Origin: Lineus longissimus
Lineage: Eukaryota; Nemertea; Pilidiophora; Heteronemertea; Lineidae
NCBI RefSeq assembly: GCF_910592395.1
Contig: NC_088316.1
Span: 20,338,001 to 20,402,000, forward strand
Direction of reading: 5' to 3'
Length of the DNA: 64,000 nucleotides
Part shown: positions 1-12,100 of the stretch, piece by piece
Position numbering within the stretch: the stretch's first letter is position 1
How the letters are laid out: every line of letters begins with the position of its first letter
The notes under the pieces: model-generated
The model's input: only the letters and a program-made list of their open reading frames with translations
Database searches by the model: none
What the model was told of the DNA's origin: nothing
Program-made: the position numbers and the translations under genes

Positions 1-3000
1 TGTGATTAGAAACAGTTGAAGCAGTTTTATTCATTTTTGAGACAAGAACTTCATGTGAATTTGAATAGTAGAACTAGGAAACTTCCAAACGAGTCTCCGA
101 CCCTAAAGTCCTGTCAGTCTTTTGGTACATCGAAATGGATTTATTTTAAGTTTCGATCAAATTGAGATGGTCTCGACGCTCAGAGAGATGTCAGTACAGT
201 TTTCCCATAACTAGTTTACTCTCTTGCAGCCAACATTCACATTCAGTCCGGATACCAGTGAGTCCTGGTGATTGAAGTGTGAGCTCAAATCTCTTGAGTT
301 GCCAGTCTGAATCTTAATCCGAATCTTCAGCTATGGATTCCTTACTCAAGCAAGGACGATAATCCCAAATATCAAGTCTCAAATTCAAAACAGAAATAAA
401 TCCGTTTGCTTACAAATAGCTTAATAACATACGGTGTTTGTAATCATGATGAGATCCACTGATATATCTAAATCGAATAACAAGCCATGTTTGACTGTCA
501 TGATTCATGCTCCCTATTACATCACGGCGCATATCATATTTGAAACCTGTCACCCTGGGCCGATAAAGAGCACAGATATTGATAGTCTCAACCGCCTGGG
601 GCTCGAATCACATACATCATAATAAAGCAGCTCACCCGGGGGACACAGGATGAGCACTCTAATAGCTTAATACAGATTTATTTCAAAGTAAAGGAGGCAA
701 CGATTTCTGACATGTAACTGTGAATCCTCCTGGGTGAATTTGTCAAGGGCATGGGTTGGGTTGTTAATATTTCTTTGCAGTCATTGACGTGTTTTTGCAC
801 TTTTGATAGTCAAACCCACCATTTTACAGTAAGTCAATCTAAGAAATGTACCGTATCATTCAAATACTAGAAGTGAGTGTAAATATTTGTGGAATACAGT
901 ATAGCACTTAGAGGTTGTTCCTGTTCCCCGGAAATAGACGCAATGCTATTTGGCAGAGCATTTGAACATTCATTACACTCAAAGGCTTGGGAAAATCCTC
1001 TTGCTGAAATCAGGCAAAAAATATTATTACCATTATTACCAACATGGTGATATATCCACCTGGGATGTATCTTTTACAGGTAATCTAGAAAACACTATCA
1101 CACTTTGACCCATAGGTCCACCAAAGTTTTTTCGGCTTCGTGATTGCTTAACTGGAGACGAAAGCGAGGAGATTGCTTGAGGGAGTCCAGCACCAATACA
1201 ACCAGTTTATTCGCCGCCTTCCTCACCGCTCTCTTGAGATCAACGCCGGTGATCTATCAACTTTAACGACTTTTCTTGAATGCCTCGAGCGGAGGGATTT
1301 CCCGTGACCAGCCTCCAGAATACCTTTAATATCCGTTATTATCATGATGTGAAGTTTTCATCTAATATGCCAAGTTTGCTAGTGTTGTCCCTCTGGTATA
1401 CCCTGTCCATATCCAGGCCACGTGGGTCAGAGATCAGTCAAAAATTTTCAAAGTCAAAAAAGTTTTGGGACTGATGATATTGGTGATGTTGGTTCATTTT
1501 GAGCGAAAAAAAAGTGAAAAAAAAATTTGTACTTAGAAATATTTATCAAGTGGTTAAGTTTAGCTGGAAAAAGTGCTGATTTGAATTCCGCAACCGCTAG
1601 AACTTTAGGTACCGGGACAAATTGGCGTTGTGGTCAAATGTTAAGTGATGAAGTCTCTATTCAAGTAAAATGTATGGAAACAGCCCGAGCAATCCTTCTC
1701 ACAACTGACAGGATTCGTCTCGAAGTGGAGAGTCCAACACGATGTAGTTTCTCGTGTGGGTTTCTGATACACACCACGAAACAGTCATGAGGCTACCAGC
1801 ATGACCCGCATGGAATGATTCACTATGACCATTGAGAAACGTTCGGAGGAAAACACTGGTAAACCTCTCCTTAACAGAAACCAGGCTAATACTGAGAGGT
1901 TCACAAAGAGTTGATGGGACATTCCGGTGAACTCTGGTACACTTCACCTAAGATGATGAGTTATTCTCTTGAGAGCTCTGGTTTATATGTTCCGCCGAAC
2001 CAGTCAACAGGCTACCAAGGTCGGAGCTATCCATACCGTGTAATGAACTAATCACTTTCTGATCAAGGTCTAACAGTGCCCGTCTGGCCAATTTTATGCA
2101 TGTGTATTACACCCCTCTGACTTGGTGTCCCGCTGAACAGCGCACATATTACACCTCGGAGTGTAATCTGAAAGTTGTTAAGGAATAATAATATATTAAG
2201 TAAGATAGAGTAGCTCTTAGGCGAGACAGATACACATTGGCAATTACTACCGAATATGCTCCTTTCCCATCACGTCTACTTTATTTTTTTTTTCGATTTT
2301 CGACGAATGTTTTACCGAAGTGAACCTTGTCTTAATTATTGTCATCCTTCCTTTCAAACGAACTGATGACAGTTTCTGCCATCAGTGAATGTCTGCCAAT
2401 AGCATCACCAATAACGTTTAGGACTTACTCGGAGCTGTGGATTGAACAGTCTAATTTCTCCAATAATTTACCTGTCTTCCTTTATCCCAGTAACGCCTAC
2501 GCCGCGACTAGTTGATGCGGCATGTCTCGCCTCAGGTAAGACGGAGCGTCTTCTATTCAACCAGTTACATAATACACCAGTCTTTGATATCGAACATATA
2601 ATTATTGGAAAAAAGAGTGATCAAGTCAGCAATATGAGAACAGCTGACGACGAGAGTTCTCATTGCTAGTCTGCCTTCGGGGAGTCCTTCTTTATCCTCG
2701 ATAGAGTTGTCAAACGTGTGGTTGCTTAAAGTTTATTTGCAGCTGCACAAGCGAATAGCTGCATTTCAACTCTCAGCACTCTTCTTTAGTTCTCATTACG
2801 AAGCTACTACGGCTGCCATAGCCTAATGGACATATGTTACGAACCTTAGGTGTCACTGGCTAGATCGAATGAAATACTGGGAACTTATCGACCGATTCCT
2901 GATGCTTACTACACTCACCGTGTGTTTCCCGTCCACTTGGCTACACCTACACATATTTAGTTACCCTCACCCTTCACAGCGGTTCTCGTTACAATCCCTA

Positions 3001-3813
3001 TGTACCTGCCGAGTCTGAGGACACCTCGGCAAACTGTCGCCGATTACTGGATGGTGCTTGCTGAGGCAGAAACGGGGAACGAGCCAACCATGAACAGGAG
3101 GAAGAACAGAGAGGCGGGGAGACACAGCATTGTCCACAAGCCTCTGGGTAAAGCAACGATCGATGGCTATTGGTCGTTTAATATATCACATCGTTTAGGG
3201 CGCAGCCACGGTGCTTAACGATACCATCAGTAGCACTTCTCGGAGCTGAAGCTGATCCCTCTGAAGTATTTCATTATCATATTGTCTGTGTATCATCTTG
3301 GAAAGCCCCCAAGATGGACACTAGCTAATTGATTGCGCTAAAACGTTTTCTTCCGCTGGACTGGTCTCTTATTCTTTCAGTGTCTTGTCAAAGGACACTT
3401 ATCAAACTGTCCTTGGTAACTTTTTGTTCACGTATTGTTTGTCTCAAGCATGGCTGAACCAGGCTCGCTTCTTTAAGATAACCAAGTAGATATCGATAAC
3501 TACGATGGAGAGGTTATAAGGAGGGGAAATTGTTCTCTACTTCAGCTTCTTTACAGGAGACGTTGATGAAGTGTTGCATCGCCTTTGACAAGTTTGACGA
3601 AGTCTGTTGGTGGAAAAACGATATCATATCTCATTTATTAACATATCACAGCTTGTTTTTAGTACTTTTGTCTTCCGGGTTTTGTCTTTTACCGGCGCAC
3701 CATTCCTTTCCTTGTGAATCAAAGTCTCCCATTGACTGTCATTGATGTCGTCCACGCATTATAAATGGACTTTTTCCACTGACCGTCCAAATCTGTTTCC
3801 TCTTTGGATCTAA
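1..3813. other. No recognisable gene; mostly unique sequence
   Basis: Only short unrelated open frames occur here, and none shows a family motif or a convincing chain of splice sites. One interspersed AT-rich repeat copy lies at about 1437-1540 and is listed separately. I see no RNA gene and no long repeat. Noncoding intergenic or intronic DNA is the simplest reading. Confidence 0.5.
1437..1540 (+). repeat. Dispersed AT-rich repeat, copy 1
   Basis: The core reads TTTTCAAAGTCAAAAAAG, then a stretch ending in GGTTCATTTTGAG, then two A-runs and CTTAGAAAT. The same ordered blocks recur at 37631-37756 on the plus strand and, in part, at 35241-35308 on the minus strand. Three copies in one window, in both orientations, indicate an interspersed family rather than a tandem duplication. 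No terminal repeats or coding capacity were seen, so the class is unknown. Confidence 0.6.
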
Positions 3814-5361
3814 GACCTAAGTAATCGCCCAGGATATGATCTTGCCATTGACCATAGATGGGAAATACGCTGATGGCAGTCGACTGATGATCCCTGTCTG
3901 TTACCCACAGCTTGGTCTCTGTCCGGACTCACGGGGCTGAACTAATTAGTTGCCCATAATATGATCTTGCCATTGACCATAGATTGGAAATCCGCTGATG
4001 GCATTAGACTGGTGATCCCTGTCTGTTACCCACAGCTTGGTCTCTGTCCGGACTAAATGAGCAGACCTAAGTAATCGCCCAGGATATGATCTTGCCATTG
4101 ACCATAGATTGGAAATACGCTGATGGCAGTCGACTGATGATCCCTGTCTGTTACCCACAGCTTGGTCTCTGTCCGGACTCAATGAGCAGACCTAAGTAAT
4201 CGCCCAGTATATGATCTTGCCATTGACCATAAATGGGAAATCCGCTGATGGCAGTCGACTTATGATCCCTGTCTGTTACCCACAGCTTGGTCTCTGTCCG
4301 GACTCACGGGGCTGAACTAATTAGTTGCCCATAATATGATCTTGCCATTGACCATAGATTGGAAATCCGCTGATGGCATTAGACTGGTGATCCCTGTCTG
4401 TTACCCACAGCTTGGTCTCTGTCCGGACTAAATGAGCAGACCTAAGTAATCGCCCAGGATATGATCTTGCCATTGACCATAGATTGGAAATACGCTGATG
4501 GCAGTCGACTGATGATCCCTGTCTGTTACCCACAGCTTGGTCTCTGTCCGGACTCAATGAGCAGACCTAAGTAATCGCCCAGTATATGATCTTGCCATTG
4601 ACCATAAATGGGAAATCCGCTGATGGCAGTCGACTTATGATCCCTGTCTGTTACCCACAGCTTGGTCTCTGTCCGGACTCACGGGACTGAACTAAGTAGT
4701 TGCCCATAATATGATCTTGCCATTGACCATAGATTGGTAATCCGCTGATGGCATTAGACTGATGATCCCTGTCTGTTACCCACAGCTTGGTCTCTGTCCG
4801 GACTCAATGAGCAGACCTAAGTAATCGTCCAGGATATGATCTTGCCATTGACCATAGATTGGAAATACGCTGATGGCAGTCGACTGATGATCCCTGTCTG
4901 TTACCCACAGCTTGGTCTCTGTCCGGACTCAATGAGCAGACCTAAGTAATCGCCCAGTATATGATCTTGCCATTGACCATAAATGGGAAATCCGCTGATG
5001 GCAGTCGACTTATGATCCCTGTCTGTTACCCACAGCTTGGTCTCTGTCCGGACTCACGGGACTGAACTAAGTAGTTGCCCATAATATGATCTTGCCATTG
5101 ACCATAGATTGGTAATCCGCTGATGGCATTAGACTGATGATCCCTGTCTGTTACCCACAGCTTGGTCTCTGTCCGGACTCAATGAGCAGACCTAAGTAAT
5201 CGTCCAGGATATGATCTTGCCATTGACCATAGATTGGAAATACGCTGATGGTAGTCGACTGATGATCTCTGTCTGTTACCCACAGCTTGGTCTCTGTCCG
5301 GACTCAATGAGCAGACCTAAGTAATCGCGCAGGATATGATCTTGCCCTTGACCATAGACCT
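3814..5361. repeat. ~125-bp satellite array with trimeric higher-order structure (about 13 units)
   Basis: The core GATCTTGCCATTGACCAT recurs near 3838, 3963, 4088, 4213, 4338, 4463, 4588, 4713, 4838, 4962, 5087, 5212 and 5338 (last copy GATCTTGCCCTTG), giving a ~125-bp period. Three unit types alternate, differing in the lead-in (CCTAAGTAATCG or ACTAATTAGTTG), in AGATTGG or AAATGGG, and in GGCAGTCGAC or GGCATTAGAC. Blocks of about 375 bp repeat almost exactly (3946-4182 against 4321-4557). Short open frames in the array are by-products of the repetition. Confidence 0.9.
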
Positions 5362-8300
5362 TTACCAGTTTCCTCTATTGGTTGTCTCGGACTCTGACTC
5401 AAAGAGAAGAGCTAAGTCGTAACCAATAATACTTCATACCAGCTCGCCACAGGTTCGATACTGTGCATTATCGTTCATTGGATTATTGTGAGGTTCCTAT
5501 AGTTTATCGTCGACAGCATTATGCTGCGTGGCTGAGCCTCAGCAACCCGACAATGTTGTGGCTTTTGTGGTTGGGACCCGTAAGATCCTGGAGGCGGCGA
5601 TTAACCTCATATGACATCTTGGGAAGTAAGTAATGGTGTATTAGTCCTTCTCTTAGATATAGCCCCCGTTTTTGAGATCTCGGGCGGTCATGACAAGTAG
5701 CCTTTATTTGATGGTGGTGTTACAATCATTATCCCTATCTTAGGTTTCGAGGACACGAAGTTCGAAGATTTGACTATTTCATGAATGAACTTCTGTTTGA
5801 GGCAGGGCCCAGCTTAATGGTGTTTCCAACTACTGTGGGAGCGGGTGACACTTTCAGTGGGTAAAGACGAAGATACATACAGCTCCTGCTGTTCTGTTAG
5901 TTGCCACTCTCAAATTTTATAGCATGCGTAGTTTGAATAGTAAATGACCAAGAAAACATGTGTCCCAAAGAAACCAATCCTGTTAATTGCTTTCCTCAGC
6001 CTTCATGGACATTACTTCTCGAAGAAGCTCTTGCCACTTGTGCATTCCAAATCCATTCGGAGAAGATATTGCGGACGGCAAATTAACGGCGTCCAACCTG
6101 CTTCATTCCAATATTGGAGCTCCCAAAACTACGATTTATCATCCAGCTTCTCCCTCATCGAGGACATCTTCATCTTTAGTGACTCTCTTGTGGTGCGCTT
6201 GACTAATTACACCAGTTTTTGTTTCAGTTGCATTCGAGCCCATCTTCTGTCCCGGCGGGTTATACGAATGAATTTAATGTCGACAGACCAGACTTTCCAG
6301 TGGACATTTCTCAGATGCCGACGTAGTCACGCCATGATGGCTATAGACAGTGTCTTCAAAGGCACCTAGGGTCCAATGTCATCAATGATCTTGAAGTTGT
6401 GTGCTGTTGATAAGCTAGACACTATCTCATAAGTCACAATGGTGCCATGTAGGGAGACTAGTTGAGAGATGTAGCTGTACAGTATAGTTGACCGACATCC
6501 CGCAGGAACAAGCCTTGTCGGAGACCAAATAGCTCTCTCGCTGTGCGGAGTGGTCCGAATACAGTATGTTTGAGGACATCTCATGTTGCACGAAATGCTA
6601 TCATCCGGTCTCTGAGTGTCTTTCCTTTACTGATCGATTTCCTTCTGGTGTCTGGGCACTTAATGCCTGCATCCTGTTACATCTAAATGGAAGCTATGGT
6701 CTGTATGACACATTCACTCTGATTCTGTGCCCGATCTACCAAAGGCATCAAACAATGATACGAATCAAGACGCATTTGTGGTCAATTGATTGATACTCTC
6801 ACGCGAATACCAAGCTCTATGAACACCTCTCACACTTAGCTATCTGTAGATACCGGAACAGTCAATGATCTTCTCTTATGATGATCTCGAGAACGGACAT
6901 GGTCTGCGTCAGGTTCTTGAGCTGCGTAAGTCGACGAGTGTTAAGATTGGAGGTGTTCTTGCGGTTAATTCAAGAGTCGAGTCGCTTCATTCTTTGGGGT
7001 TGTCTCTATGGATTTTCATCAGTAGAACATGTATTCGTGTAATGAAATAGACTTGCTAACCGAAACGATTCATCATGTGCCCATCTTAACCTCGAAGGAC
7101 TGACACGTTTTCTCATTGGCCATGCAAACCATCCAATATGGCCCTTCCCTCTTGAACCGCCAATGAGGCAAACCCTCGGCCAATCACCAGCCATCTTTAT
7201 TACTGCACTGAATGGCTTTATCACCACTAGATTACGAAGGAGACAATAATCGATGGGCGAACTGTCAAACATCAGACCATCTGTTCCGCTTCAAGACATG
7301 TCCTTGTCGGTGTCTGTCCCCTCAAAGCGGAGTGCTGGCGGCAAGAGACAAGGACGGATGTTTGCGACAACAATTAGGCAAACTGTGGGCATACTTTCAT
7401 AATGAGACTTGTCTTCACATAGCTCTTAAGGTGAGCTGTCTTCATATCAGACTGTAGTTGAGATGATCTCCGGATTCTGTTGACCAAACGAAACCGTTGC
7501 ACTTTGATCATTTCCTGGTCTCAAAGTTGAATGTCCGCGGTTAAATGCTGAAAAAGTTCTCATTGTTCTTTCAGAAATCAGGTCTAAGTCATCCGAAATT
7601 TTGTAGCTTGGTGCGCGTACAAAACACATGGGATGGGCTGAAGCCAATTCCTTCTCATATTGCCGCTCGTTTACACGAAGACTGCCATGAATGTGCCCTG
7701 CGCTGTTGCATTGCCTCATGACGGGAAGTTCTCACTATTGGGAGATCAAAGTCAGCGTCATGCCCAAATTAGCGAAACGCTTATACAAACAGCAGTATAA
7801 TACCCATGCAAACATCCTGAGTGAAGGGAAGGCGTTGGTGGTTGTCTTGAAGTGACATGAACGGATGTTTAGAGCGGAGGCTGGTCGCGACCAAATGATT
7901 GAGGTAAAGGGGTGAGGCAAGACATCTCTTTATGGCAGCAGTCATTTGATGGTTTCTCATCCGTGATTGTCTGATTGACGCACGTTATGCGCACGGAATC
8001 ACGATCAAATCATGGTCTCGAAGTGGATATATTATGAGAATGCTTTCTTTCCTGATGATATATGATCGTTTGAAAGAGAACGATACTGTAATGTGTTTTA
8101 ACTATACGACGTTCCCTTTTCCATACATGGAGTTTCTGTGTGACAAATTTCAATATCACAACTGGTATACCTACATCGCTATCAACGCACTTCACTGTCC
8201 AATAGGAAATGTAAGGACCCGAGGCTATAATAGGGGTTTGTATTGATAGTAGTTGGTGGTTTCATTACATTGGGAAGGTGGTTTATAGTCTAGTGTGTGG

Positions 8301-8613
8301 TTATGGTGATAGCAAATCAGAATTCAGTTTATATTATTATTCGGTTCATTAATGTCAACATCTTTACCTCCGTATGAAACGGTGAGTATAAACCATAATG
8401 CTCAATACTCATTAACAGTATGAGATTTCTATGAACTCTCTTCACGCTAAACCCACACACCGTATATATTCTGACTCATATAGCTGTATCAATGACCTTT
8501 CAGGATGTTTGGTAATTATTTATCGTCGTTATCTTTCATCGCCGCTCACCACAGCACCATCAAAGCTGTCATGGCGGACAGTTATTGTTTCTTTATACTA
8601 AGCAACACGATCA
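5362..8613. other. No confidently recognised gene
   Basis: The longest frame is a 141-codon plus-strand frame at 5944-6369 with no family I recognise. An overlapping frame after a plausible acceptor (CTTTCCTCAG, ending at 5998) reads NPFGEDIADGKLTASN, weakly like the start of a discoidin (F5/8 type C) domain, then stops after about 67 codons. The rest shows only short frames and no repeats. I make no gene call. Confidence 0.4.
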
Positions 8614-9118
8614 TGACTTCACCCGGTCAGCTGACATGTCAACACTCATGTCAACACTCATGCCGCCTCCTGTGGAATCATGACTTCACCCGGTCAGCTG
8701 GCATGTCAACACTCATGCCGCCTCCTGTGGAATCATGACTTCACCCGGTCAGCTGGCATGTCAACACTCATGCCGCCTCCTGTGGAATCATGACTTCACC
8801 CGGTCAGCTGGCATGTCAACACTCATGCCGCCTCCTGTGGAATCATGACTTCACCCGGTCAGCTGACATGTCAACACTCGTGCCGCCTCCTGTGGAATCA
8901 TGACTTCACCCGGTCAGCTGACATGTCAACACTCGTGCCGCCTCCTGTGGAATCATGACTTCACCCGGTCAGCTGGCATGTCAACACTCATGCCGCCTCC
9001 TGTGGAATCATGACTTCACTCGGTCAGCTGGCATGTCAACACTCATGCCGCCTCCTGTGGAATCATGACTTCACTCGGTCAGCTGGCATGTCAACACTCA
9101 TGCCGCCTCCTGTGGAAT
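8614..9118. repeat. 55-bp minisatellite, about 9 copies
   Basis: The unit begins TGACTTCACCCGGTCAGCTG and ends with GCCGCCTCCTGTGGAATCA. The first copy is 67 bp because TGTCAACACTCA is duplicated inside it. Later copies differ by single substitutions (GACATG or GGCATG; CTCATG or CTCGTG; CACCCGG or CACTCGG). The boundaries are sharp on both sides. Confidence 0.93.
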
Positions 9119-12100
9119 GGTGCGTGTCAATAGAAGAAGACAATCACTTCGGTGAAATGACAGCGGACTTCTTACAATAATACAAATAACCTGCCATCTA
9201 AGCCACATCCTGTTCCCAGCCGACTTTATTGGAAACGCGAGCTCTGCCCTTTAGGCAGGATCGAAGGTCTTCGGTGGGTTCAGCGGTGCGTAAACGATGA
9301 CATTACGTTTATATTTGGTCATCGGAACGACGGAAGTCAGATGTGGGGGTTTCGATAACAAGGAATGATATTAGAGGACGGAACAAAACGTGGCAACAAC
9401 CTTCATGCGAATATATTGTTTCCTCAGCTTCGATCCTTCATATAATGTGTGATTGATCCTCACCGTCTTTGACAGCGCGGGATGTTGAGGGAGTAAGGAC
9501 GGTTCAACCTGATAAACGATGACCACAGGATGGGTAAGATGAAGTAGGAAGATGATAAATCCTGAATTAACTTGGGTAATGCATGTTCTTGCTATTGTTT
9601 ATTGAGAAGACTAAGACCAAGGTTACTAGTAGCCAGCAGATTCCAGCAGAATGCCAAGTGAAAGAGGTAAAGATATATGTAACTCAGTGGTCTTTGTTAA
9701 GCTGAAAAGAACATCTATCAGGAGGCTATTGGGGAACGAATAATGACGTTTTCAAGGCGCAGAACAAAAGTGATTGCTTGTTTTGGCAACACAATACTAA
9801 TATCATATCCATGAACTCTTTGAAATAGCGTTATAACTCGTAGTTTTTTGGTCTCAAGGGTGAACAAACTCACATCCTTAACCATGTTAATTCTCTGCAT
9901 AGTCACCTCTCATATCATATTCTTACAGGCCGTAAACCTCAAGTCTTTGAAGTTGAAGCTGTCAGCGCGAGAATCTCGCTTCTTCCTCAATAGAGCCGGC
10001 TGCTACGACAGTTTAATAAACACTCGAGTTTCAATCTTGAGCTTGAGTCAACACTTCATGTAATGGCTTTAAAAGCTATATGTATATATATATATCTATC
10101 CATATTGCGCTCGGATTTAATACAGCAGGCATGCTAGGCACACAGCGAGAGATTGACACCAAGAAGTCGGTCTTCATGTTACTACGAGAATGTTTAGAAG
10201 GGTGAAGGGATGCGACTGTAAATTAACCATTAACTTGCTGTGGCCATGATTAAATCCCAACAAAGAAAATGTTAATTTGGTTTAAGCCAAATTCAAGATA
10301 AGTTGACCTTCGTGTGCAACTACTAGCTTATCAGTTCCCAAAGTTTGTCCCAGAGTAAAATTGCGCTGGTTATCGCAATGTTTCCTTTCGTTGCTCTATG
10401 ATACCACTATTAACCCACCTGGTTTCTTTGCTTATTTCTGGATGATATCTCGACAATAACATTAATTTCGAACTCTGGGGCTGTTGAAGAATAGTCCCGG
10501 TGTTGTATTGATATCTTATCACAAACTATCAAGACACCAAGGTCAGGAAATGGATGGTGATTGACAGGATAAGAGAACAAACAAAAACCTTTCATACCAA
10601 TAATGTGGTTGCTTTTCGGTTGAAAGCTTTTCTGTTTGTAGTCATTCAGCACTGAGAGAGTAGCTCAGTGAGTCCTATTAAAGTTCATCATTGGTTTTGG
10701 CTGAATCACAGTCACCAAAACCAGCTCCGCTTTGTGGCGCGGCGTCTACCTAGTAAAGTCATTAAAGGAGCACTATGGTTTTATTGGGGACGTTTACCGG
10801 TGCAAAATGAAATTCTCCTCCATTATCGGACGGTTTTTTCTTTGATGATCGCCCATAAAATGTCAAAGAAGGGATAAAGTATGTGGTTGGCTTCAACCTG
10901 AATTTAAACAGGAAAGATTTTGGCGGCACTACCATCACCTGCTATAAAAAAAGGAAAAGAAATGAGGGGTTGTGTCGTGGAACGGGATGCTCGTATTTGC
11001 TCAAATGACTTGTGTAACTTGTGCTTTCAACGCATCATTACTACAAGCCAGTTCATCCACGGCCAGAAACCGGCCGCCAAACGAGTGTAGTGTACATACC
11101 AGTATCCAACATCTTCTCTTATAAAAGGGTAAATGGCCTCTTCCCCAAATCAATTCTCCAAGATGTGTTGAAGTACAGTAATCCATCACGGACACTGTAC
11201 CTAAGGAAGGCAGATACACTGGTGACATAGGCACGTGTAATTATTGAATGTCGTAGTACTGTCATTGACAGATGTTTGCTTGGATATCGAATTAACCCGT
11301 CATTGCGAGAGAAATGTACATATCAATGTACAGTTTTCAGTCGTATCAAATATTACCTACATTCTAGTCTCCAATTGATCTTCCTCTCACCAGCGAGTCT
11401 TTCCTCTGACAAAACAAGCAACACGTTACCTAAAAATTCTACCTAATGTAATTCCGTCAGCACCAATTTCCAGGGCACGTGCTATAGAGAATTCCAATCT
11501 TATTACAGTAGCTTAATGCAACTCGGAGCGACACATCAGTCAGCTTCTTGGGATGGTGACAAGTTGAAGTGGGCTTTTAAACCACTTTGTAGTCGAATCG
11601 TGTTCTTGAAAAACCTTCTGTGACAAGAGTGGCTTTCAGGGCAGATGCCTCAACATATTAGTGCGGCACAAGGTGAAGGCTAATATCTGCACAGCTTTAG
11701 TCATGAAACATTGTCAGGAGATTATATATATCACTGTTCTTTGACTGACACATCATGCTTCATGGCATTAGATACATTTTCCTCAATTTCCTTTTCTACT
11801 GGATATACTCATGAATAGGGAGTCAGTTTCCCTAATCCGTTTTCACTCTCCGAAGGAATTGTTGCCTTGGCTTAAGAAGCAATCAGCGAATGGTCACTAA
11901 TCTAGATGACCCGATCCGTCCACAGGCGAGTGATTGATTAGCTCATGGACCCCATTGAACCCATCATGTTCCGCCGCAAGCTTGAGTAGCGGATCAAAAC
12001 TCTTAACCAATGTGGCACGGGACTAAAGGTATAGTGATCCAAGTGTCTGATTGAAAAAGCAAATCTTGCAGATTATAATACCACCGATTTCAACTGTATT

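Noticed and set aside
3000-3218. 72-codon frame with a stretch vaguely like a tyrosine phosphatase (TVADYWMVL)
   Set aside because: There is no catalytic motif, no splice context, and the resemblance is too short.
3946-4557. Two identical 78-codon minus-strand frames
   Set aside because: They are copies of one higher-order satellite block, not paralogous genes.
3814-5361. CRISPR array
   Set aside because: Units are contiguous long tandem repeats without unique spacers, in an intron-bearing animal sequence.
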